Made by a program: the position numbers and the translations under genes. From Labilithrix sp. (GTDB lineage: Bacteria > Myxococcota_A > Polyangia > Polyangiales > Polyangiaceae): DNA of 64,000 nucleotides. The first letter of the stretch is position 1. Each line of letters opens with the position of its first letter. Of the stretch, positions 27,093-35,368 are shown piece after piece. The notes beneath the pieces are model-generated. The model saw nothing but the letters and a program-made list of their open reading frames with translations. It searched no databases and had not been told where the DNA came from. The DNA lies in assembly GCA_019637195.1 (NCBI GenBank), contig JAHBWA010000015.1, positions 1 to 64,000 of the forward strand. Direction: 5' to 3'.

Positions 27093-28442
27093 GTGACGCG
27101 AAGCGAAGGCTCCCCGGACAGGCTCATCGGGGGAAAAATCCGCCTCCTCAAGCGGATCGGGCGCGGGGGAATGGGCGACGTGTGGGTCGCGCGCAACGAG
27201 GCGACGCAAGCCGAGCTCGCGGTCAAGACGCTGCATCGCTCCGAGCGGTCCGCGCTCCACGACGAGCGGTTCCGCCGCGAGGCGCGCCTCTCGGCGACGA
27301 TCTCGCACCGTCACGTCGTCCGCGTCTTCGATCTGGTGGACGAGGAGGACGGTACGCTCGGCCTCGTCATGGAGCTGCTCCGCGGGAGCACGCTCGAGGA
27401 CGCGATGAGGGACCGCGGGCCGTTCACGCCGGCGCAAGCGGTCGCCGTCGCGCTGCCCGTGCTCTCGGCCATGCACCACGTGCACCAGAAGGGCATCGTC
27501 CACCGCGACGTGAAGCCGGCGAACGTCTTCTTCGCCGTCGAGCCCGACGGGCACGTCATCCCCAAGGTGCTCGACTTCGGCATCGCCAAGCTCCCGGCCG
27601 CGGGCTCCGCGCTCACCGTGGACGGCAGCGTCCTCGGGACGCCCCACTACATGTCGCCCGAGCAGATCCGCGGGCAGGCGGACATCGACGGGCGAAGCGA
27701 CATGTTCTCCTTCGCCGTCCTCCTCTACGAGATGCTCACCGGGATCCGCGTCTTCCAGCGGGACTCGGCGGCGGCGTCGCTCGCGGCGGTGCTCGAGCAC
27801 GAGGTCGATCCCGACCCGCGCATCGAGCCCCGCATGTGGATCGCGATCGCGCGGGCGCTCGCCAAGCGTCCGTACGAGCGGTACGCGTCGTGCGCCGAGC
27901 TCGCCGCGGCGCTGGAGAGCGCCGTCGGCGCGAGCGACGAGGAGCTCGCGCAGGCGCTCCAGGAGCTGCGCCCGCGCGGGGACGCGTCGTCGACGAGCTC
28001 GACGAGCGCGTCCAGCATCGTCGTGTCGACCGTGCATCCGGCGCCCGCGGTCCGCCCGCCGCGCACGATCGCGATCGCGGTCGGCGCGGCGATCGTCGCC
28101 GCGCTGTTCGCGGTCGGGTTGACGCTGGTGTTGACGCGCCCGGCGCCTCCCGTGAGCGCGGCCTCGCCGCCGGACGTGTCGGCCCTCGCGCCGCCACCGG
28201 GCGTCGCCGCCGCGCCGGCCGCGCCGGGGAGCGCCGCCGCGCCGGGGAGCGCCGCCGCGGGTCCGGACGCGGAGGGCCCGGCGGTGAACGTGGCGTCCGC
28301 CGCGGGCGAGACGGTCCCGGCGACCCGCGATGCGCCGCCGAGCGCGGGGCGGCCGAGCGCGACAGCGAAGCGTCCGCCCGCCGAGAGGAAGGTCACGAAG
28401 CCTCCCAAGCCGAGCGGTGTCGCGACGACCCCCGGCTTCTGA
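27093..28442 (+). CDS. Transmembrane Ser/Thr protein kinase
   Basis: The kinase domain (about residues 12-275) has IGRGGMGDVW, ELAVKTL with the catalytic Lys, HRDVKPAN, DFGIAK, and GTPHYMSPEQIRG, all consistent with an active kinase. A linker rich in Ser and Thr leads to one membrane helix (IAIAVGAAIVAALFAVGLTL, about 328-347) and an outer Pro/Ala-rich tail with a small AAAPGSA repeat but no recognisable sensor domain. The start is a GTG at 27093. The gene is convergent with another kinase gene (28496-29881), from which it is separated by only 53 bp. Confidence 0.93.
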   Translation: MTRSEGSPDRLIGGKIRLLKRIGRGGMGDVWVARNEATQAELAVKTLHRSERSALHDERFRREARLSATISHRHVVRVFDLVDEEDGTLGLVMELLRGSTLEDAMRDRGPFTPAQAVAVALPVLSAMHHVHQKGIVHRDVKPANVFFAVEPDGHVIPKVLDFGIAKLPAAGSALTVDGSVLGTPHYMSPEQIRGQADIDGRSDMFSFAVLLYEMLTGIRVFQRDSAAASLAAVLEHEVDPDPRIEPRMWIAIARALAKRPYERYASCAELAAALESAVGASDEELAQALQELRPRGDASSTSSTSASSIVVSTVHPAPAVRPPRTIAIAVGAAIVAALFAVGLTLVLTRPAPPVSAASPPDVSALAPPPGVAAAPAAPGSAAAPGSAAAGPDAEGPAVNVASAAGETVPATRDAPPSAGRPSATAKRPPAERKVTKPPKPSGVATTPGF

Positions 28443-28495
28443 GGCGCGTACGACCGGGCGGGCGCGCGACGCCCCGCGTCCGGGGGGGCGTCGGC

Positions 28496-29881
28496 TCAGC
28501 GCGAAGCCGCGAGCGCGAGCAGGACGAGGACGACCACGACGGCGCCGACGATCATGTAGAGGCGCCGCTTGTCCTCGCTCGCGCTCTCGGGCGTCGCGAC
28601 GGCGTTCGCCTCGCCGCGCTTGCGCTTCTTCGTCTTCTTGGACTTCGCCTTCTTCTCGTCGGTCGCGGCCGCCTTCTTGGCGCTCGGCTTCGCGGCGCTC
28701 GGGCTCTCGGCCTTGCCCTTGCGCTTCGTCTCCTTCTTCGCCGCTTCGGGCTCGGCGTCGGCCGAGGGCTGGCGCTTCGGGGGCGGATTGGGCGGCGGGA
28801 GCTTCTGCGGGCGGGCGTGGGAGGCCGATTCGCGGGCGGCCTCGAGGAGGCTCGAGGACGCGATCGGCACGGGCGCCGGGGGCGCCATCGTCCCGGCGGG
28901 GACGCGGACGGCCGCGGCGTCGCGCAGCCACTTCGTCTGCCGCTCTTCGCCGCCCGGGAAGAGGCGCTCGACGAACGCCGCGAGCTTCGGCGCGTGGGGA
29001 CCGGTCGCGCGCGCGAACGCGTCGAGGTCGGTGCGCATCTCCTCGGCCGTGGCGTACCGCTCGTCCCGATCGCGGCGGAGCGCGCGATCGATGATCTTCC
29101 AGAGCGCCTCGGGGAAGTCGGGGTCTTCGTCGCGCGGGTCGGGCACGTGCGCGTCGCGGATCGCGCGCAGCGTGGCGACGTCGTTGTCGCGCTTGAACAA
29201 GCGCTTCATCGTCGACATCTCCCAGAGCGTCGTGCCGAGCGCGTAGACGTCGATCCGCCGATCGATCGGCTTGCCGTGAGCTTGCTCGGGCGCGAGGTAC
29301 GGGATCTTTCCCTTCACGATGCCGTCGGCGCTCTTCGACGCGCGGACGCGCGCCCGCGCGAGCCCGAAGTCGATGAGCTTCACCTCGCCCGAGTGGGTGA
29401 GGAAGATGTTCGTCGGGTTCACGTCGCGGTGGATGACGCCGAGCGGCGCGCCCGCCTCGTCGACGAGCTCGTGTGCGGAGTGCATCCCCTCGGCGACTCG
29501 CGCGCACACCCACGCCGCCGTGCCCAGCTCGAAGCGCTCGCCCGCCTCGGAGACGACCTCCCAGGCGTCGGCGACGGTCCGGCCGGTCAGGAGCTCCATC
29601 GCGATGAACCGGTGCTGGCCGGTGACCCCGTACTCGAGCGTCTGGATGACGTTGGGGTGGGAGAGGCGCGCGAGGATCTTGGCCTCGTCGACGAACATTG
29701 CCGTGAACTGTTCGTCGTTTACGAACTCGTCGCGGATCACCTTCAGCGCGACCAGCGCCTCGGACCCGTCCTCGCGAACCTCACGACCGAGATAGACCGT
29801 GGCCATCCCGCCGCCGCCGATCTTGGCGCCGACCTCGAACCTGCCCAGCGTCTTCGGGGGTTTGCTCGGGAGGGGGAGCAC
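28496..29881 (-). CDS. Tail-anchored Ser/Thr protein kinase
   Basis: The 461-residue kinase has IGGGGMATVY, VALKVI, HRDVNPTN, DFGLARARVR and PYLAPEQ. Asn replaces the usual Lys after HRD-V, a substitution seen as Ser or Asn in many myxobacterial kinases. After the kinase domain (about 14-280) comes a long basic linker with Lys/Ala clusters (KKETKRKGKAESP, KSKKTKKRKRG) and a final membrane helix (MIVGAVVVVLVLLALAA) only a few residues from the C-terminus. The topology is therefore tail-anchored with the kinase in the cytoplasm. It is divergent from the LPMO-like gene at 29981, with a 99-bp shared upstream region. Confidence 0.93.
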   Translation of the reverse strand: MLPLPSKPPKTLGRFEVGAKIGGGGMATVYLGREVREDGSEALVALKVIRDEFVNDEQFTAMFVDEAKILARLSHPNVIQTLEYGVTGQHRFIAMELLTGRTVADAWEVVSEAGERFELGTAAWVCARVAEGMHSAHELVDEAGAPLGVIHRDVNPTNIFLTHSGEVKLIDFGLARARVRASKSADGIVKGKIPYLAPEQAHGKPIDRRIDVYALGTTLWEMSTMKRLFKRDNDVATLRAIRDAHVPDPRDEDPDFPEALWKIIDRALRRDRDERYATAEEMRTDLDAFARATGPHAPKLAAFVERLFPGGEERQTKWLRDAAAVRVPAGTMAPPAPVPIASSSLLEAARESASHARPQKLPPPNPPPKRQPSADAEPEAAKKETKRKGKAESPSAAKPSAKKAAATDEKKAKSKKTKKRKRGEANAVATPESASEDKRRLYMIVGAVVVVLVLLALAASR

Positions 29882-29980
29882 GCGATTCGTAACCTACCAA
29901 AGAAGATCCGAGAAAGTGGAATCCTAGGCTGAACCTGGAACTAGCGGCCGGTGCTTTTCGCGCATGGTAGAGTCCGCCTC

Positions 29981-30748
29981 ATGGGAAGAGCGGGACTCTC
30001 GGGGGTTCGTGCATTCGTGCTCGCGGTCGTGACGATGGCGCCGGCAACGGCCGCCGCTCACGCGTACATCATGCAGCCACCTTCGCGTGACGTGGGCGAG
30101 CCCAACCTCGACGCGCGCGCGAAAAAGTTTGGCCCGTGCGGTGGCTCCGCGCGCACCAACATGCCGACCCAGTACGAGGTCGGCGCCGAGATCGAGGTGA
30201 AGTTCGAGGAGACCATCGGCCACACCGGCTGTTACCAGATCGCGTTCAGCCCCGCGGACGACAAGGACTGGGTGACGCTGCTGCAGGTGAACGATCCCGC
30301 GGGGCGGCAGAACGTGCAGTCCGCGACGGTGAAGCTTCCGGCGGGCGTGAGCTGCAAGGACTGCACGCTCGTCGTCCGGCAGCTCATGTTCAACAGGGCG
30401 TGCGAGGCCGACGCGGCGCCGAACTCGATCAGCGCCGGAGACACCTACTTCTCCTGCGCCGACATCCGCGTCGGCGACTTCCCCGACGCGGGGCCGACGA
30501 TGCCTCCGCCGGACGGCGGGGACGACGACGATGACGACGGCAACAGCTCCGGCGGCGTCTCGACCACGCCGACCGACGGCGGCGGGAACACGTCGAGCGG
30601 CAACGGCGGTCGCCGGCTCACGCCGGTCGACTCCGGTGACGGCGGCTGCAGCGTCGCGCTCGGCGCGACGAGCAGCTTCTCGCTCGTCGCGTCTCTGGGC
30701 CTCGGCGCGCTCGCGTTCGCGCGACGCCGTCGCCGCTCTCAGCGGTAA
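29981..30748 (+). CDS. LPMO-like copper protein (SCE4755-type) with MYXO-CTERM-like tail
   Basis: It resembles the lytic polysaccharide monooxygenase-like family named after Sorangium SCE4755. After a 26-residue signal peptide ending TAAA the mature protein would start with His27 (HAYIMQPPSRD), the N-terminal ligand of a copper histidine brace. A second candidate ligand is His81 in GHTGCY. Six Cys are placed for disulfides (FGPCGG, TGCYQ, SCKDC, RACEA, FSCAD). The C-terminus has an Asp/Gly/Ser linker, then a Cys, a hydrophobic helix and an Arg cluster (FARRRRRSQR), like MYXO-CTERM sorting signals. Copper binding and surface display are predicted from family knowledge; the polysaccharide target is unknown. 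Start at 29981 is set by the signal peptide. Confidence 0.85.
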   Translation: MGRAGLSGVRAFVLAVVTMAPATAAAHAYIMQPPSRDVGEPNLDARAKKFGPCGGSARTNMPTQYEVGAEIEVKFEETIGHTGCYQIAFSPADDKDWVTLLQVNDPAGRQNVQSATVKLPAGVSCKDCTLVVRQLMFNRACEADAAPNSISAGDTYFSCADIRVGDFPDAGPTMPPPDGGDDDDDDGNSSGGVSTTPTDGGGNTSSGNGGRRLTPVDSGDGGCSVALGATSSFSLVASLGLGALAFARRRRRSQR

Positions 30749-30820
30749 CGACTGGATCCGTAGAGCGGCCGCGATCGCGGCCGCCGCTCTCAGCGGTAAC
30801 GAGTCGGATCGTAGAGCGGC
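30731..30820. repeat. 51-bp-offset direct repeat joining the ends of two convergent genes
   Basis: A block starting CGCTCTCAGCGGTAACGA and running into TAGAGCGGCCGC occurs twice with an offset of 51 bp (AGCGGTAACG at 30741 and again from 30792). The first copy includes the stop of the LPMO-like gene. The second encodes the C-terminal residues and stop of the minus-strand pseudokinase, and the first copy encodes a diverged version of the same tail (PLYGSSRYR, stop) in the same frame. Confidence 0.85.
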
Positions 30821-32643
30821 CGCTTCCGCGGCGCGGCCGTGGCGCGAGGCGCGGCCGTGGCGCGAGGCGCGGCCGTCACGCGCGGCGCGGCCGTGGCGCG
30901 AGGCGCGGCCGTCGCGGTAGGCCCTCCGCTCGCGCCGGTGGAGACGGTCGCGCTCGGTCGGGAATCCACGGGCGAGGACACGCGGCGTCGCGTTGGGGGT
31001 ACCGGGGGCGCCGTGCTCGCCGGGGGCGCCGCGCTCGCCCGCGCGGCGGGGTCCGCCTCTGGCTCGATGGGCGGCGGGGCGGTGACGCGCGTGTCGGGCA
31101 GCGGGGGCACCTCGGAGGCGGTCGCGGTCCGCGGAGGCGGCGAGGATCGCAGGAGCGCGGCGCCCCCGGCGAGCACGACGAGCAGCGCCGCGGCCACGAC
31201 GAGCGCAACCCGCGCTCGGCCCCTCGCTCGCAGCGGGACGAGATCCTCGCTCGACGAGGTGAGCGCGCTCGGCTGAAGATCGACGACGAACGGGGTGCGC
31301 GTCGAGGGCTCGCGCCGCGGAGCTTCGGTCACGCTCCGCGGGGCAGTCGCGAGCAGCGGGTCTGTCGCGCCCGCCGGGATCGGCGCGCGCCGTCCCTCGA
31401 GCTGCGCCGTCGACACGTGCGCGAGGTCGTGCGCGCCCCCGCGCGGGTCGGTCGACGTCTGCACGAGGTGGTCGTCGCGCGCGCTCTCGCGCGGGCCGGT
31501 CGACGTCTGCACGAGGTAGTCGTCGTGCGTGCTCTCGCGCGGCCCCGGCAGAACGTCGTCGTCGTCGTGGCCGGTCGGCGATCGCTCGTCCGGGAGCGCG
31601 TCGGTCTCTGGCTCCGGCGTGGACGGAGTCACGACGCGCATCTCGAGCGGAGCTATCGTCGCCATCGACGGTACGGTCCTCCGTCGATGGTCGGACCCGC
31701 GCGGATCGAGCTCGGCGCGTCGCGCCCGGATGCGGTCACCCGCGAGCTCCGTGACGATCTGCGCGACCGAGCCGCCTGCGGCGACGGTCCCCGCGAGCGC
31801 GCGGATGCCGGTCGCCATGTCCTGCGCGGTACGGAACCTGAGCGCGGGGTCGAACGCGAGGGCGCGCATCGCGACCTCCGCCAGGCGCGCGCTCGGCGGG
31901 GCGATCTCCTCCTCGCGTTGCCGTTGCGCGATCCGCGCCGGTTCGCGCTCGTCGTACAGGCGTCGCTCGGAGAGCGCCTCCCAGAGCATGGCGCCGACCG
32001 CGTGCAGATCGGCTCGCGCGTCCTGCCCGGGCTCGCCCGCCAGCGCCTCCGGCGACGCATAAGCCAGCGCTTCGCTCGCCGTGGGAATGCGCGCGCGGCG
32101 GGGGCGCAGCGCGTTGACGACGCGCGCGACCCCGTCCCTGCCGACGACCACGTTCACGGGGCAAAGCTCGCCGTGGCGCGCGCCGAGCGGCGCGTGGATC
32201 GCGTCGCGGAGCGAGTGGAGCGCGTAGAGGCCCGCGAGGACGTCGAGGAACACGCGCGCGAGGACGGCGTGCGACAGCGCGGGCTCCTCCGGGTGCGCTC
32301 GGCGCGCGCTCGCGAGCGCGAGCAGCTCGTCGAGGGTCACGCCGTCGACGAGCTCGCTCGCCACGTGGAGGACGTCGCCCGCGAGATCGACGTGGCGCAC
32401 GCGCGCGACGTTGGGGTGCCAGTTCTTCTCGAGGCAGCGCGCGTCGCGGAGCAGCAGCGCCATCTCCTCCGCGGAGACGAGCTCGCCGTCGAGATCGGCC
32501 GCGCTCCGCGTGAAGCGATTCACGACGACGATCGCGTCGTCACCGCGCACGGCGGCGTACGCGCGCTGCGATCTCTTCCCGAGCTCGCGCAGCACGCGGT
32601 ACGTCGCGATCGCGCTGGTGGGCTGCGCGGTCTCGTTCGTCAT
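30790..32643 (-). CDS. Membrane pseudokinase
   Basis: The protein of about 617 residues is built like a Ser/Thr kinase but has no catalytic residues. The VAVK position is VVVN, HRDxxxxN reads HGELCPVN and no DFG is found (the region reads VVNALRPRR). Helical lobe landmarks survive: ELVDGVTLDELLALA, YASPEAL in place of the APE motif, and DLHAVGAMLWEALSERRLYD. A linker contains 17-residue repeats with GPRES..DD.LVQTST. One membrane helix (ARVALVVAAALLVVLAGGAAL) is followed by a Pro-rich outer tail ending in ATAAPR repeats. Pseudokinases often act as allosteric partners of active kinases, and several lie nearby. GTG at 32649 is an alternative start. Confidence 0.85.
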   Translation of the reverse strand: MTNETAQPTSAIATYRVLRELGKRSQRAYAAVRGDDAIVVVNRFTRSAADLDGELVSAEEMALLLRDARCLEKNWHPNVARVRHVDLAGDVLHVASELVDGVTLDELLALASARRAHPEEPALSHAVLARVFLDVLAGLYALHSLRDAIHAPLGARHGELCPVNVVVGRDGVARVVNALRPRRARIPTASEALAYASPEALAGEPGQDARADLHAVGAMLWEALSERRLYDEREPARIAQRQREEEIAPPSARLAEVAMRALAFDPALRFRTAQDMATGIRALAGTVAAGGSVAQIVTELAGDRIRARRAELDPRGSDHRRRTVPSMATIAPLEMRVVTPSTPEPETDALPDERSPTGHDDDDVLPGPRESTHDDYLVQTSTGPRESARDDHLVQTSTDPRGGAHDLAHVSTAQLEGRRAPIPAGATDPLLATAPRSVTEAPRREPSTRTPFVVDLQPSALTSSSEDLVPLRARGRARVALVVAAALLVVLAGGAALLRSSPPPRTATASEVPPLPDTRVTAPPPIEPEADPAARASAAPPASTAPPVPPTRRRVSSPVDSRPSATVSTGASGGPTATAAPRATAAPRVTAAPRATAAPRATAAPRKRPLYDPTRYR

Positions 32644-32920
32644 CGGCACATCGAGCTTACCTCACGCCGCCGCGCGATCGCGCCCCGGGGCGCGCCGCGC
32701 AACGCGATTTGATGCGAGACCGTCGGCGATGATGGCAACACCCCGCAACGCGTGGGCCGCTGTCTCCTCGCGTAGCGGCGCACGGCGCTCACCGCGTCGC
32801 GTAGCGCCGCACGGCGCTCACCGCGTCGCGTCGCGTCGCGCCGCGTGCTCGCGCTCAGCGACGCGCGTGGCCTACGCACGCGCGCCGTTCACCTACGGGC
32901 GTGGCGTCTGGAGCGCGTCG
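32644..32920. repeat. Intergenic spacer with a 29-bp duplication
   Basis: This 277-bp spacer lies between the ion-channel gene and the pseudokinase gene, both on the minus strand. It holds two nearly identical 29-bp units at 32771-32799 and 32800-32828 (each starts CGTAGCG and contains CACGGCGCTCACCGCGTCG), then a run of CGTCG/CGCGTCG. No credible gene was seen. It should contain the pseudokinase promoter, but no clear -35/-10 pair was found. Confidence 0.8.
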
Positions 32921-33793
32921 CTATTTTCCGCCGGGCGTCGGGTCCGCGCTGCGCGCGGATCCGGGGGGCGCGCCCTCTCGGGCGCCGGGCCGATCGTCGG
33001 CCGAGGTGGTCCCCTGTGGTCGCACGAGCTCGCCTCGGAGCTTGGCGATCTCCTCGCGAAGCGCGTCGACCTTCGCCTCGAGGCTGTCGTTGTTGTCCGC
33101 CACCATCGCGTCGACGAAGACGCTGTTGACGAGAGATAGGCCCATGACGCCGGCGCCGAGGAGGAGCAGCGAGAAGAAGAGGCGTCCGAAGAAGGCCGCC
33201 GGTCCCGTCATGTTCTCGGTCACCGCGTCGGGGACCTCGAACCAGCCCTCGACGGTGAAGATCTTGAACGTCGAGTAGAGCGCGCGGAGCGGGTTGCCGT
33301 AGTGCTCCGGCGACGCCGCGCCGAAGAGCTTCGTCGAGAGGAGCGAGACCATGAAGAGCGCGACGAAGAACGCGAGCAGCAGCATCACCGACGCGCGCAG
33401 CGCCCGCATCACGCCCTGGAGCATCTGGTCGATCCCCGGGATGAAGCGGAGGAACCGGAAGAACTTGAAGACGCGGCAGACGCGGAAGACGAGCAGGTAG
33501 CTCAGATCGAGCCCGCGGAGGTCGACGAAGTGCGCGGAGAGCGACGGGAGCGAGAGCACGATGAGGACGAGATCGAAGCGGTTCCAGTTCGTGCTCAGGT
33601 ACCCGCGAAGGCCTCGCGCCTGGATCTTGACGACGAGCTCCACGATGAACAGCGCCGTGATCACGTCGTCGAGGACGTTCAGCGGGATCAGGTAGCGCTC
33701 GGGGAGCTCGAAGCCGAGCGCGAAGAGGACGATCGCGTTGACGACGATCAGCCAGATGATCTTGCGCTCGTCGAGGAAGAGACGGTTCAACAT
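32921..33793 (-). CDS. Voltage-gated cation channel, NaChBac-type
   Basis: A six-helix ion channel subunit of about 290 residues that should form tetramers in the inner membrane. Segment S1 is IIWLIVVNAIVLFALGF. The S4 voltage sensor is FRVCRVFKFFRFLRFI, with basic residues spaced by three, and S5 is SVMLLLAFFVALFMVSLL. The selectivity filter is T180-V-E182-G-W184, compared with TLESW in NaChBac, so the ring Glu and the Trp are kept. S6 is SLLLLGAGVMGLSLVNSVF. A C-terminal coiled coil follows (LEAKVDALREEIAKLRGEL), which assists tetramer assembly in this family. The ATG at 33793 is preferred over an upstream TTG. Sodium selectivity is expected but not certain with this filter. Confidence 0.92.
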   Translation of the reverse strand: MLNRLFLDERKIIWLIVVNAIVLFALGFELPERYLIPLNVLDDVITALFIVELVVKIQARGLRGYLSTNWNRFDLVLIVLSLPSLSAHFVDLRGLDLSYLLVFRVCRVFKFFRFLRFIPGIDQMLQGVMRALRASVMLLLAFFVALFMVSLLSTKLFGAASPEHYGNPLRALYSTFKIFTVEGWFEVPDAVTENMTGPAAFFGRLFFSLLLLGAGVMGLSLVNSVFVDAMVADNNDSLEAKVDALREEIAKLRGELVRPQGTTSADDRPGAREGAPPGSARSADPTPGGK

Positions 33794-33907
33794 CGCCGCG
33801 CAGCCTAACGTCTCCGACGCGTCGGCCAAAGCGCTGAGGGCGCGCGCCGCCGGCGGGAGAGCGTCGCGGCTCCGCGCGCGAGGGCCACGCGCGCGCCCCT
33901 CGAGCGA

Positions 33908-35320
33908 TCACCGCGCGGGGAACAGGTGCCGCTGCTTCCACGCGGGCAGCTCGCGGAGGTCGGCCCAGACCTCGCGCGCGCTCGTGTACCGGAACGCCTC
34001 GCGGCGGCGGAGCATCTTGGCGATCAGCTGGCCGAGCGGCGTGCCGACCTGCTCGGCGCGCTGGCGCGGCTCGCCCTCGGAGACCTGGCGCACGAGCTCC
34101 TGGTACGGGACGTCGAGCTGCATCGCGGACTCGCCGGTGAGCATCCAGTACATGAGGAGGCCGACCTGGTAGAGGTCGCTCTGCCGGCTCGTGTAGCCGG
34201 TCACGAGGATCTCCGGCGCCATGATCGCGTGGTGGACGATGTTCGGCCGGACCGCCGTCATCCCGCGCAGCTCGTTGCTGATGCCGAAGTCGCTGATCTT
34301 CACCGTCGGGCGGTCGGTGTGCGTGATGAGCACGTTGCCGCCGTGGAGATCGTCGTGGACGACGTCGTTGTCGTGGAGGAACTGCACCGCGGCGAGCAGC
34401 TGACGCGAGATCTCGATGACGAGCCCCTCCTGCATCGGGGAGCCGAGCATCATCTTGAGCGCGTGGTCGCAGCGCTCGAGCGCCAGGTAAAACAGGTGGT
34501 CGTGCGTGAACGAGTCGTAGATGTAGACGACGTTCGGGTGCCGCAGCGAAAAGAGCCGCTGGACCTCGCGGGCCCACTCGGCGTGGACCTCGGAGTACGG
34601 CCGGTTCGACGGCCGGACCATCTTCACGGCGTAGATCTGGTCGAAGGGGCCGATGCACTCGTAGACGGCGCCGAACTCGCCGGCGCCGATGACGTCGCGC
34701 ACCTCGTAGGTCCCGCGCGTGCCGGGGAGCTTCGAGCCGACCTGCGGGTACTGCACCATGATGCGCGGGAGCGCGACGTTCGAGGTCGGGAACGCGCGCG
34801 GCGACGTGACCGGGATGGTCCCGCTCGTCGCCGGTCGGCTCGGGGCGGGCGAGGGCACCACGCCCGGCATCTGCGGGGTCGTCGCGACCGGGACCGGGAT
34901 CGCCGGGAGCGTGCCGCGGTCGCGCTTGCGAGGGTTCACGACCGGCGCGTGCGGCTGAGGCACCGGCACGCCGTGCTGCGGAGTCGTCGCCGTTGGGTAC
35001 GGCTGCGGGTACGACGGCGGGACGACCTGGCTCTGGTAGGGGTTCATCCCCTGAGGCGGCGGAGCCCCCTGGAGCGTCGGCAGCGGGCCGTAGGGCCCGG
35101 GCGGCGCGGGCGGCGCGGGCACCCGGTGCCCCGGCTGCGAGGCAGGCGCGGCCGGGAGGATGGGCGACGGGACGATGCCGCTCGGGTGGGTCGCCGGACG
35201 GCCGAGTGGTGGCGTCGCCGACGGGGGCGGCGCGGGATGTGAGGGAGCTCCGCCGTTTCCTCCGCCGAGCGCCGGCTCTCGAACGGACGAAGGCCCCGGA
35301 GGTGGCCGCGATTCACTCAC
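33908..35320 (-). CDS. Ser/Thr kinase with Pro-rich N-terminus and atypical HDD catalytic loop
   Basis: The N-terminal ~190 residues are Pro-rich and disordered-looking. The kinase domain (about 205-460) has IGAGEFGAVYE, IYAVKMV with Lys, AREVQRLFSLRHPNV, the catalytic loop VVHDDLHGGNVLI, DFGIS and HHAIMAPE. HRD is HDD and the usual LKxxN is LHGGN, so the base Asp is kept but the Arg and the Lys are replaced. This resembles loops of atypical ABC1- and aminoglycoside-kinase-like enzymes. No membrane helix was found, so it is probably cytoplasmic, unlike the other kinases here. Activity is likely but regulation by activation-loop phosphorylation may differ. It is separated by 48 bp from the dehydrogenase gene upstream. 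Confidence 0.88.
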   Translation of the reverse strand: MSESRPPPGPSSVREPALGGGNGGAPSHPAPPPSATPPLGRPATHPSGIVPSPILPAAPASQPGHRVPAPPAPPGPYGPLPTLQGAPPPQGMNPYQSQVVPPSYPQPYPTATTPQHGVPVPQPHAPVVNPRKRDRGTLPAIPVPVATTPQMPGVVPSPAPSRPATSGTIPVTSPRAFPTSNVALPRIMVQYPQVGSKLPGTRGTYEVRDVIGAGEFGAVYECIGPFDQIYAVKMVRPSNRPYSEVHAEWAREVQRLFSLRHPNVVYIYDSFTHDHLFYLALERCDHALKMMLGSPMQEGLVIEISRQLLAAVQFLHDNDVVHDDLHGGNVLITHTDRPTVKISDFGISNELRGMTAVRPNIVHHAIMAPEILVTGYTSRQSDLYQVGLLMYWMLTGESAMQLDVPYQELVRQVSEGEPRQRAEQVGTPLGQLIAKMLRRREAFRYTSAREVWADLRELPAWKQRHLFPAR

Positions 35321-35368
35321 GACCCTGACTCTACCCTCGGTGTTCGCGCGGCACCACGGCGATCGCGG

